A model generated the notes under the pieces. That model was not told where the DNA came from. It saw only the letters and a program-made list of their open reading frames with translations, and ran no database searches. From assembly GCA_964521425.1 (NCBI GenBank), contig CAZFRO010000007.1, forward strand, positions 1-64,000: DNA of 64,000 nucleotides, given 5' to 3'. This document shows, piece by piece, positions 25,756-34,022 of the stretch. Source of the DNA: Joyebacterum sp964521425. GTDB taxonomy: Bacteria; Joyebacterota; Joyebacteria; Joyebacterales; Joyebacteraceae. The translations under genes were made by a program, and so were the position numbers. Each line of letters opens with the position of its first letter. Position 1 is the stretch's first letter.

Positions 25756-27681
25756 ATGGTCTTCTCCCTCAAGGTCCGCCTCGCTGCAAGCGTAATCATC
25801 GTCGTCCTCGCGATGGGCGTCGTCTCCACGATCGTGGGGACGCGCCTTTTTGGCGACAGCCTCGTCGAGCAGGCCCAGAGCGGCGTGGGGCAGGACCTCT
25901 CCACCGCCTACCTCGTGTACAACGATCGCATTGGAAACCTGGAGTCGGTCGTCGAACTGATGGCCAATGAGACTCGTCTGATCAGAAACACAGTCGCGGG
26001 CGACGGAGTATCTCTCTCCGAGATGCTTGAGAACCTCCTGGTCGAGTGGGATCTCGACATTCTGACGGTTACAGATGCCGGCGGAGTCGTCTTGGCGCGC
26101 GGCACTCAGAGCGGCGCATCGGGCGACGATCTAAGCTCTGATCAGGTGGTCGCGAGGATCATTGCATCACAAGGACACGTCTCCGGAACCTCGATTCTCA
26201 GTGCAGCCCGGCTCACATCGGAGTCACCGGCACTCGCAGCCAGAGCATATATCCAACTTCGCGAGACCAGGAGGGCACGGCCGTCAGAGCGGACGATTCT
26301 CGATGAGGGGATGGTTCTTGCGGCGGGCGCACCGATTCTCGCGCATGGGAAGGTCGTCGGTGTTCTCTACGGCGGCATCCTCCTGAATCGTCGAGAGGAG
26401 ATGGTCGACCGCATCAAGGAAACGGCGTATACCGGCGAGACATGGCGCGACACGGATGTCGGCAGAGCCACCATCTTCCAGGACGACGTGCGCATAGCCA
26501 CGAATGTCGTCGATGAGGAGGGCAACCGTACGATCGGGACGCGTGTCTCCTCCGAGGTCTACGAGACGGTGATGGAGGCCGGCGATCGCTGGATCGCCCG
26601 GGCGTTTGTCGTGGACAACTGGTTCATCACGGGGTACGGGCCGATTCACGACGTCGACGGGAAGACGGTTGGGATCATCTCCGTAGGAATCCTGGCCGCG
26701 AAGTTCGACGCCCTGAGGGAGCACACCGTTCTCACGTTCGCCGGAGTGAGCATCGCAGGGATGGTGTTGGCTCTCATCATCGCCAGCGTGCTTGCCACAG
26801 GCATCCTCCGACCGCTGAGAAGTCTGAGGCTGGCATCGCAGGAGATCGCTGCCGGCCAGCTCGACACACGGGTGGATATGGGTCCGAACGCCGCCGACGA
26901 GTTCGCGGAGGTGGCCGAGGCGTTCAACACGATGGTCGAATCGATTGCCGAGCGGGACGCACAGCTGCAGGAGAACGCGCGTAAGATGACCGAGAGCAAG
27001 AAGCTCGCTACGCTCGGACAGCTGGCCGCCGGAATCGCCCACGAGATCAACAATCCCCTGGGCGGCATCGTCATGTACAGCCACATGCTCCGGGAGGATC
27101 TCCAGAAAGAGGAGAACAGGGAGAATGTGGAAAAAATCGGTCGCGAGGCCGATCGCTGCAAGAAGATCGTGAAGGGACTCCTGGACTTCGCGCGCCAGAC
27201 AAAGCCTGAGCGAACGGTCTCAAACATCAGTCTCGTCATTAACGAGGTCATCGCTCTCCTGGAGCATCAGGCGATATTCCACAACATCGAGATCGTGAAG
27301 GACTTCGATCCAAGTATCCCTCTGCTCGATTTCGACGTCACGCAGATACAGGAGGTTTTCATGAACCTCATCCTGAACGCTGCGCAGGCGATGGACGGAA
27401 GGGGAACACTCACGATTCTGGCGACTCTCGTGGACGATGCTCGATCGATCGTGGTCCAGATCCGCGATACCGGGCCGGGAATCTCTCCCGACAATATCGA
27501 CAAGATCTTCGAGCCGTTCTTCACGACGAAGGATATAGGGCGCGGCACCGGGCTCGGACTCGCGATCGCGTACGGAATCATCGAGCGGCATCACGGGACA
27601 ATACGGGTAGAGAGCAGACTCGGGGAGGGAACGTCGTTCTTTGTGAAGCTCCCGGCTGGAGGAGATGTGCCTCCGATGTAG
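25756..27681 (+). CDS. membrane sensor histidine kinase (Cache-HAMP-HisKA)
   Basis: 641 residues. An N-terminal helix (about 8-28), a periplasmic double-Cache-like sensor of about 300 residues, a second helix (about 330-352), HAMP, then HisKA with His429 in GIAHEINNPLGG and a HATPase domain with NLILNAAQA, DTGPGI and GTGLGLAIAYG. The kinase core resembles NtrB/ZraS types. It probably senses a small extracytoplasmic ligand and feeds the receivers encoded upstream; no sigma54 activator is present. Last gene of the operon. A tandem 29-base repeat starts at its final codons and stop. Confidence 0.93.
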   Translation: MVFSLKVRLAASVIIVVLAMGVVSTIVGTRLFGDSLVEQAQSGVGQDLSTAYLVYNDRIGNLESVVELMANETRLIRNTVAGDGVSLSEMLENLLVEWDLDILTVTDAGGVVLARGTQSGASGDDLSSDQVVARIIASQGHVSGTSILSAARLTSESPALAARAYIQLRETRRARPSERTILDEGMVLAAGAPILAHGKVVGVLYGGILLNRREEMVDRIKETAYTGETWRDTDVGRATIFQDDVRIATNVVDEEGNRTIGTRVSSEVYETVMEAGDRWIARAFVVDNWFITGYGPIHDVDGKTVGIISVGILAAKFDALREHTVLTFAGVSIAGMVLALIIASVLATGILRPLRSLRLASQEIAAGQLDTRVDMGPNAADEFAEVAEAFNTMVESIAERDAQLQENARKMTESKKLATLGQLAAGIAHEINNPLGGIVMYSHMLREDLQKEENRENVEKIGREADRCKKIVKGLLDFARQTKPERTVSNISLVINEVIALLEHQAIFHNIEIVKDFDPSIPLLDFDVTQIQEVFMNLILNAAQAMDGRGTLTILATLVDDARSIVVQIRDTGPGISPDNIDKIFEPFFTTKDIGRGTGLGLAIAYGIIERHHGTIRVESRLGEGTSFFVKLPAGGDVPPM

Positions 27682-27746
27682 CCGTCAGCGAAGACGCGTC
27701 TCAGATGTGGCCGTCAGAGGAGACATGGCCCCGATGTAGCCGTCAA
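27658..27746 (+). repeat. degenerate 29-base tandem repeats spanning the kinase stop codon
   Basis: GATGTAGCCGTCAG occurs at 27675, 27704 (GATGTGGCCGTCAG) and 27733 (last base differs), exactly 29 bases apart. The 31 bases at 27658-27688, which include the end of the kinase gene, match 27716-27746 at 25 positions. The last copy runs into the 3' end of the convergent flippase gene. Confidence 0.8.
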
Positions 27747-29116
27747 TCGCCTCGTTTCACGAGTCTCCGGAGCGTCCTGCCGTAGAGCGCAAGATCCTCG
27801 CCCCTGACTATCAGACTTTCAAACACACCGCGGCCCGAGAGCTTCCTGAAGAGGACGACCATGATCCCGCTCTGCAGTGTGTAGGCGGCCGTTGACGCCC
27901 ACGCCGCCCCCTCAATCCCGTATCTCGGAATCCAGACGAAACAGAGCACGACGTTGACCCCGAAAGCGATCGCGGTCGCCACGGTCTGATAGATGCGCTT
28001 GTCGCGGCCGGAGAAGTCGCTGGACAGGATCTTGGCGACGGAGAGGGCCACGATACCCGGGATGAGGATTCTGAAGGCGCTCACGGCTGGGGCAAACTCC
28101 ACCGTATAGAAGAAGACGAGTAGTGGCCTGCTGAGAAGATACAGAACCACGCCGGCCACCGCAGTGAGAAGAAGCGAGCTTCTCATGACCCGGGGCGTGA
28201 GTTTATTCGCCTCCTCGACCGTCATTGACGAGAGTTGGGGAAAGAGCACGACCTGCACCGACTGCGGGATGTGCGACAACTTCTCGGCCATGATCACTGA
28301 GATGGAGTAGAGCCCCTGACCCTTGAGTCCAACCATGGACAGCACGAGGAACATGTCGAAGCGGTATGTGAACTGCGTAAGGATATTGCCAACGTGCCCC
28401 TGAAGTCCGTAGACGAGTGACTTCTTAAGGAGGCCGAGTGATGGCTTCGACAGGATCACTCCGGGCCTCGTGTCGTCGCCGGTCTCGCCGCCTGGATTCC
28501 CGCCCCGCGATCCCCTGACCGCCGCCCCCACCCCTATCGCTACCACAAGCACCTCGCTCGCCATGTAGGCGATGAGCGCTCCCGCGGCCCCTCCCTTGAT
28601 GACGAAGAGATTCACACACATGAAGCCGAGGAGTGCCAAAGCCTGAATGAAGTTCGCCACGTTGAACCAGCGGATGCGCTGAAGCCCAAGGAACAGAGCG
28701 ATCGCGAAGTACTTGGCCAGCAGAATGGGCACGAGGAACACGCCCGTCGTGAGGATGGAGTGGAGCGCAGGATCGGACGCCGCGTCGTAGTGTTCAAGGA
28801 ACAGGAGGTAGAGAGGCACGATTATGGCCGAGAAGGCCAGCGTGAGGATGAGGCTCTGAGAGTTGATCTGGGAGCGTGGGTAGCGTCGCCTCGAGAGCAG
28901 ATACGTGTGCGCCGAGTCTATGCCCAGAAGTCCGATGAACGCGAACATCGTGGGGAATGCCACTGCCGACGCATAGGTGCCCTGGCCATTGGTACCCAGG
29001 AGACGTGCGATGAGGATCGACGTCGGGATGTTGACGAGGACGATGCCCATCCGCGTGCCGAACGTCATCAGGCTGTGACGGACCACTGTGCTGCCGTGGC
29101 TCTCCTCTGCCTTCAC
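27743..29116 (-). CDS. MOP-superfamily flippase (O-antigen/polysaccharide)
   Basis: 457 residues, 12 or more membrane helices. Starts with GTG behind GGGAGGAAGTA, overlapping the glycosyltransferase stop by one base (TAGTG). The ARLLGTNGQGTYASAVAFP loop and the RFDMFLVLSMVGLKGQGLYS motif are typical of Wzx-like flippases. A short Gly-rich linker near the middle (RGSRGGNPGGETGDD) is unusual. It is translationally coupled to a GT4 glycosyltransferase, suggesting both serve the same surface glycan. Confidence 0.9.
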   Translation of the reverse strand: MKAEESHGSTVVRHSLMTFGTRMGIVLVNIPTSILIARLLGTNGQGTYASAVAFPTMFAFIGLLGIDSAHTYLLSRRRYPRSQINSQSLILTLAFSAIIVPLYLLFLEHYDAASDPALHSILTTGVFLVPILLAKYFAIALFLGLQRIRWFNVANFIQALALLGFMCVNLFVIKGGAAGALIAYMASEVLVVAIGVGAAVRGSRGGNPGGETGDDTRPGVILSKPSLGLLKKSLVYGLQGHVGNILTQFTYRFDMFLVLSMVGLKGQGLYSISVIMAEKLSHIPQSVQVVLFPQLSSMTVEEANKLTPRVMRSSLLLTAVAGVVLYLLSRPLLVFFYTVEFAPAVSAFRILIPGIVALSVAKILSSDFSGRDKRIYQTVATAIAFGVNVVLCFVWIPRYGIEGAAWASTAAYTLQSGIMVVLFRKLSGRGVFESLIVRGEDLALYGRTLRRLVKRGD

Positions 29117-30342
29117 TACTTCCTCCCGATCCGCTCAGAGATCGCGCGCTCGACGGCCTCGACCTCCATCACCTGACGCTCCTCAACCGTCGGCAGCCGC
29201 CTGTCGACATCCGCGCGCGCGGCCTCACCCAACCTCCGGCGCTCGTCGTCGTCCGCCAAGAGATCGAGCAGGATTCCGGTGAGCCGGGGGAGCTCATCGA
29301 CCGGCAACAGGATGCCGTTCTCTCCATCCCTCACGACGTCGGCCGTACCTCCAGTATCGAGAGCAACGACAGCCAGCCCTGACATCATGGCTTCGTCCGT
29401 AGGATTTCCTGCGTTTGTCCTGTCAGAGAGGGCGACGAAGATATTGGCGATCCCATAGACATCCGGCAGCTCATCCCTGTCGATGGCGCCTGCGAATACG
29501 ACGCGTTGCCCCAGCCCAAGCTTCACGCTCAGTTTCTCAAGGGAGCCGCGCTCTTCCCCGTCCCCCACAATGAGAACGGTGGCGTCTCCCCGCTCGGTCA
29601 GCACACCCCTGGCCGCATTCAGAAGTCTCTCAACGTGTTTCTCGGGATGCAGGCGGGTGACGGAGAGAATCACGGGGCCTGAGTCGGGGAGCCCGACCCG
29701 CCGGCGTACGTCCGCGACATCAGGCTTCTTCGTGTACGGCGCCCTGTCGAGACCGTTCGACCAGAAGAAGAACCTGTCCATGTCGACGCCCAGCCGTCTC
29801 GCGATCGCGTCACCGCCCGAACCGTCGTTGTGGAGAATGATGTAGTCAGCCGGTGTCTTAAACGCCCGGATCTCACGGTAGCGAAGTCGGAACTTGATTG
29901 GGTTGTCAATCACCTCGCCGATCGAGGTCCCGAAGAGACGGGTGACATTCGGGACACCTCGCTCCTCGGCGATGATGCGCGCCACCGGCGCTCCGAGCGC
30001 TCCCATGCCGAACATAGCGTCGGGCACAAGCTTGTCCGCCAGCTCGCGAGCATGCCGTGTCGCGTGTGAGAGCCAGTGCCGGTAGGAGGTGAAGAGTCTT
30101 ATGTGCTGGAGAATCTTGCTGCCCTTGACCTCCGGCATGTAATCGATCGCGGTGTGGAAGCGATGGAGCTGGACGCCGTGGTAGTCCTCCTCAAGCGGAC
30201 TGCCCGGGGGACCCGGCATCAGCATGTGGAGTTCGTGGCCCTGCTTCGGGAAGCTCGTGATCGACAGGAAGAATGACGGTGCGCCGCGTCCCTCCCCCAT
30301 CGACCAGAACTCGGGCCAAGGGTATATGGCGAGAATCTTCAT
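29116..30342 (-). CDS. GT4-family glycosyltransferase
   Basis: 408 residues. GT-B fold: N-terminal acceptor half starting MKILAIYPWPEFWSMGEGRG, and a C-terminal Glycos_transf_1 half with VILSVTRLHPEKHVERLLNA, LIVGDGEERGSLE, and the EX7E region in NPTDEAMMSGLAVVALDTGG. It transfers a sugar from a nucleotide donor to a lipid-linked or polysaccharide acceptor at the cytoplasmic face of the membrane. The start at 30342 was chosen because the product then begins directly at the first beta strand. Coupled to the flippase downstream. Confidence 0.93.
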   Translation of the reverse strand: MKILAIYPWPEFWSMGEGRGAPSFFLSITSFPKQGHELHMLMPGPPGSPLEEDYHGVQLHRFHTAIDYMPEVKGSKILQHIRLFTSYRHWLSHATRHARELADKLVPDAMFGMGALGAPVARIIAEERGVPNVTRLFGTSIGEVIDNPIKFRLRYREIRAFKTPADYIILHNDGSGGDAIARRLGVDMDRFFFWSNGLDRAPYTKKPDVADVRRRVGLPDSGPVILSVTRLHPEKHVERLLNAARGVLTERGDATVLIVGDGEERGSLEKLSVKLGLGQRVVFAGAIDRDELPDVYGIANIFVALSDRTNAGNPTDEAMMSGLAVVALDTGGTADVVRDGENGILLPVDELPRLTGILLDLLADDDERRRLGEAARADVDRRLPTVEERQVMEVEAVERAISERIGRK

Positions 30343-30395
30343 GGCGTGTAGCCTAGCATGCCGGCCGGTTGCGGGCAATGTCGGAGGATGGGCTC

Positions 30396-33300
30396 CTACT
30401 GAAGCTCGCAGCCCAGCTCCGAGAGGCGCTTGAGCAGATCGCCATCTCCGGCTCTGGTCACAACTGCCGATACTCCGTTGAGCGCCTCTGCGATGTCGGG
30501 CCGCTTGAGAAAACGCTCCGACTGATCTCCCAGCTCGGTCGCGATGGCTATGGCTGCTTCGATCGCCGACCTGGCATGCTCGATCGTGGCGTGGTCGTCT
30601 GCGTCACTGCCTGTGCCCTCGGCGGCGCGAACCGCGAGGGCGTGGCTGATGATCGCGAGTCCATGGTCTCCTGTGGAATCGGCCACCGCCACCGCCGTCG
30701 ATGCGGCCTGGCGCGCATCCTCGTCGCGACCGGTGGCCAGAAGCGCATTGCCCCTGCACCACTCAGCGTTCGCCAGGATCACCTCAAGCCCGAGCCTGCG
30801 TGCGTCCGCTATCACCGTATCGAGCATCTCGACGGCCTCCTCGCTTCGCCCGGCTTCACGAAGCGCACATCCGAGACCGCAGCCTACCCTCAGGAGAGTG
30901 ACCTGCGCGCCTGTGGCTCCCGCGTGCTCCCTGGCAGCCAGCAGACTCTCAACGGCCTCAGCCGCTCGGCCGTCCATGAGAGCGATCCGGGCGTCCGACA
31001 GAAGGGCCGCGGCGATCAGAGCGTCGTCATCGATGTCGTGCGCCAGTCCCTTGCCGCGATGTGCCGTCTCTCTGCCCTCCGAGCAGTGTCCCAACGCGCA
31101 CTCGAGCTCGGCGCGCGCTGCCACGGCTACGGCGATGCCCTTCTTGTCACCGAGTTCATCGAAGATGGCCTCGGCCTCTCTCTGAGACTCCAGGGCCGCC
31201 CCGTACCGTCCGCGCCCCATCATGACAAGAGCGATGTTCCCAAGCGTCTCCGCCTCACCGCTCCGCCACTTGATCTCACGTGACGTGCTGAGCGCTTCGA
31301 GGTGACGGGTGGTCGCTTTGTCGTACTGCCCGCGCAGACGCTCGATGCTCCCCAGGTAGTTGAGGGAGATGATGATCCCCTTCTTCTCACCGAGTCGGCG
31401 TCTTGCGTCGAGCGCGCGGTCCAGATACACCTCCGCGTCATCGACCTTGCCCTGGGTAATGTAGACATTCCCGATGTCGTTCAGACAGAGCACCTCCGCC
31501 ATCCTGTCCCCAAGTTCGGACTCCAACTTGAGCGCCTTCTTGTAGCTCCCGAGCGCATCGTCGAGGTGGCCCTGCTCCTCTTGCACGGTTCCGAGGTTGA
31601 TCAGGTTCTCCGCCACGCCGTGCTTGTCCCCCAGCGCCTCGCTGATCCCAAGCGCCTCACCGTATGTGCTGACGGAGCGTTCGTAGTCGCCCCGTGTCTG
31701 GTAGACGACGGCCATGTTGGAGAGGGTGGCGCTCGATCCTCTCTCATCACCTATCGACCTCTTTATCTCAAGAGAATCCTCGTAGTACTTGAGCGCCTCG
31801 TCGTACCTGTCGAGGAAGTAGTGAGCGAGCCCGATGGCATTGAGGACCGTCGCCCGCCCTTCGTCGTTTCCAACGAGCACGTGGAGCGAGAGGGCGCGGT
31901 GGAGATATTCGAGTGCCTTGTCGCAGGTTCCTTCCTTGATGTAGACACGGCCGAGTGCGAACAGAGCAGCGGCGAACTTCGGATCGAGATCGATGACACG
32001 CTCGAGGTTCGACGTTGCGCGTTCCCACTCCCCCTCCATCTCGTAGGCGAGAGCCAGCTCGTAGTACGCGCCGAGATCGTTCGGCAGAAGTCCCGTCAGA
32101 TGCTCGAACGACTCGATGGCGCGTCTGATCTCCCCGGTCGCCATCGCTTCCCTTGCTGAGATGAAGAGTCTGTCGGTCCGCTCGAGGTTTGTGCTCAACT
32201 CGACGGCCTTCCTGAGACTGGCTTCAGCCTCATCGTCCTTGCCCATGTTCGAGAGCGCGGCGCCCAAGTACGTGTAGGCCATCGCGTACTCCGGGTCAGC
32301 GGCTACGGCCTGCTTGAGAAGCACAATGGCCTCGAGGTTGCCGCCCCGATGCAGTTGAGAGAGACCGTCCACGTACGACTTGAGCGCCTCGGGATTTCGC
32401 GAACCCGACTCCCCGACCATCGTGACAAGAAGGTCACGCCGCTCCTCCTCTATTGTCCTGAGCACTTCCGCGGCAAGGTGAGCGACGAGTTCGAGCATCC
32501 CCGCCTCGTCCTTCGCCTCCGCCTTGACAAGGGTCTGCTGCCCGGCCGTTGGTCTAGTGACGGTCGCATCGACCCTGCTTGCGGGTCCCAGCTTGATGAA
32601 GTTACCGGTGATGACGGTATCGACGCTCAGGAACTCCGAGATCGTCTTGACCGTCGCCTCATCGAAGGACGCATCCTGTCCTAGCTTGAGGTCGCTCAGG
32701 AGTGTGGTCAGTCTGTCGGGCGACACGACTCTGAGACTCGCGACGTGCGCCAGATCGCTCGTGAGCATCATCTGGAGTCCGGTGCTCATCCAGCCGGCAT
32801 CGGGGCTACCGAGGTTCCTGAACGGAAGCACTGCGACGGAGTGGCTGGGAAGGTCGGTGCGCTCCTCTACGACGGTGACGACACCCGTGGCCGCGGCCCA
32901 TGTCCTGTCGACGGCCGAGACCGGGGCGATCGCCGGAGCGTCGGACGTACTCACGCCCTTCAGGCTCTCCAACATCGCCCCACAGTCGGGATAGCGATCG
33001 GCGGGCGACTTGGCGAGGGCCTTGGCGATTATGTGTCTGAGCTTCGGATGAACGCCGGCGCCGTCCGGAATCGGGTTGGGCGGCTTGTTCACGACCGCAT
33101 AGAGGATCTCGTAGCGACTCTCCCCGGGAAACGCCGGACGCCCGACGACCATCTCGTAGAGAACGGCGCCGACCGAGAAGACGTCCGATCGCGCGTCGAT
33201 CGATCTACCCTGAGCCTGCTCCGGCGACATGTAGCGCGCGGTCCCCATGACGGTTCCGGCCTGGGTCAGATCCATCACGCCGGTGCTGTCAGGGCTTTCA

Positions 33301-33770
33301 CCTGTGTCGAGGAGTTTCGCCAGACCGAAATCAAGGATCTTCAGGATGCCGTCCGGGCGGATCATGATGTTGTCGGGCTTGATGTCCCGATGGACGATCC
33401 CGAGCTCATGCGCTTTGGCCAGTCCGGCGGCAAGCTGGTTCGAAGCATCGAGGATGTCCGTGAAGGACATCCCGCTCATGCACTGCCGAAGCGTCTTCCC
33501 ATCGATGAACTCCATCGCGATGAACGTGGTCCCATCGACCTCATCGATCTCGTAGACGGTGGCTATGTTGGGATGGTTGATGACGGAGGCCGCTTGAGCC
33601 TCCCTTATGAACCGCTGAACCCGCTCCGCATCGCCGGTCAGATCGCGGGAAAGGACCTTCAGGGCCACCTTCCGGCCGAGCCTGGTGTCCTCTCCGATAT
33701 AGACTACGCCCATCCCACCCCGTCCAAGCTCCTTCAGGATGCGATAGCGCGATATCGTCTTGCCGATCAT
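30396..33770 (-). CDS. Ser/Thr protein kinase with TolB-like and TPR domains
   Basis: About 1124 residues. The kinase domain (about 1-275) is complete: GRGGMG loop, Lys38, catalytic Asp129 in HRDIKPDN, DFG Asp147 and a GTARYMSPEQ activation segment. Residues of about 320-450 resemble the TolB/FlgO-like N-terminal fold (SVAVLPFRNLGSPDAGWMST) found in signalling proteins with TPRs. At least ten tetratricopeptide repeats fill about 490-1100. There is no membrane segment, so it is cytoplasmic. A GTG at 33809 would add 13 residues. Architecture suggests a scaffold kinase recruiting partners through TPRs; targets unknown. Confidence 0.93.
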   Translation of the reverse strand: MIGKTISRYRILKELGRGGMGVVYIGEDTRLGRKVALKVLSRDLTGDAERVQRFIREAQAASVINHPNIATVYEIDEVDGTTFIAMEFIDGKTLRQCMSGMSFTDILDASNQLAAGLAKAHELGIVHRDIKPDNIMIRPDGILKILDFGLAKLLDTGESPDSTGVMDLTQAGTVMGTARYMSPEQAQGRSIDARSDVFSVGAVLYEMVVGRPAFPGESRYEILYAVVNKPPNPIPDGAGVHPKLRHIIAKALAKSPADRYPDCGAMLESLKGVSTSDAPAIAPVSAVDRTWAAATGVVTVVEERTDLPSHSVAVLPFRNLGSPDAGWMSTGLQMMLTSDLAHVASLRVVSPDRLTTLLSDLKLGQDASFDEATVKTISEFLSVDTVITGNFIKLGPASRVDATVTRPTAGQQTLVKAEAKDEAGMLELVAHLAAEVLRTIEEERRDLLVTMVGESGSRNPEALKSYVDGLSQLHRGGNLEAIVLLKQAVAADPEYAMAYTYLGAALSNMGKDDEAEASLRKAVELSTNLERTDRLFISAREAMATGEIRRAIESFEHLTGLLPNDLGAYYELALAYEMEGEWERATSNLERVIDLDPKFAAALFALGRVYIKEGTCDKALEYLHRALSLHVLVGNDEGRATVLNAIGLAHYFLDRYDEALKYYEDSLEIKRSIGDERGSSATLSNMAVVYQTRGDYERSVSTYGEALGISEALGDKHGVAENLINLGTVQEEQGHLDDALGSYKKALKLESELGDRMAEVLCLNDIGNVYITQGKVDDAEVYLDRALDARRRLGEKKGIIISLNYLGSIERLRGQYDKATTRHLEALSTSREIKWRSGEAETLGNIALVMMGRGRYGAALESQREAEAIFDELGDKKGIAVAVAARAELECALGHCSEGRETAHRGKGLAHDIDDDALIAAALLSDARIALMDGRAAEAVESLLAAREHAGATGAQVTLLRVGCGLGCALREAGRSEEAVEMLDTVIADARRLGLEVILANAEWCRGNALLATGRDEDARQAASTAVAVADSTGDHGLAIISHALAVRAAEGTGSDADDHATIEHARSAIEAAIAIATELGDQSERFLKRPDIAEALNGVSAVVTRAGDGDLLKRLSELGCELQ

Positions 33771-33917
33771 GGCGGATTCAGTCCCTTCACTGGTTCGGGG
33801 AGATCTCACGCGAGCTGCCGCTCACCCATCCATCCTGAAAGCTACCAGAAACGTGCCAAACGAGCTATGACGATTCCCGATCTGCCCTCACCCAAGCGCA
33901 AGTCCCGGAAAACGTGA

Positions 33918-33962
33918 ATGCCGGCAGAAAACGACCCGATCGCGGGAAGTTCCTGCCGGCAT
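33918..33962 (-). terminator. terminator-like hairpin after the beta-propeller gene
   Basis: ATGCCGGCAG (33918-33927) pairs perfectly with CTGCCGGCAT (33953-33962). On the minus strand TTTT follows about six bases later (CATTCACGTTTTCC). Confidence 0.65.
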
Positions 33963-34022
33963 CATTCACTTGGGAAGCGCCGGTCTAAGTCCTGTGCTCC
34001 GGCCCGAAATCCCTAAGAAGAA

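Noticed and set aside
33851..33880. TTGGCACG upstream of the Ser/Thr kinase (minus strand), resembling a sigma54 -24 box
   Set aside because: The -12 part reads TGGT instead of TTGC, and no sigma54 activator with an AAA domain is encoded in the window.
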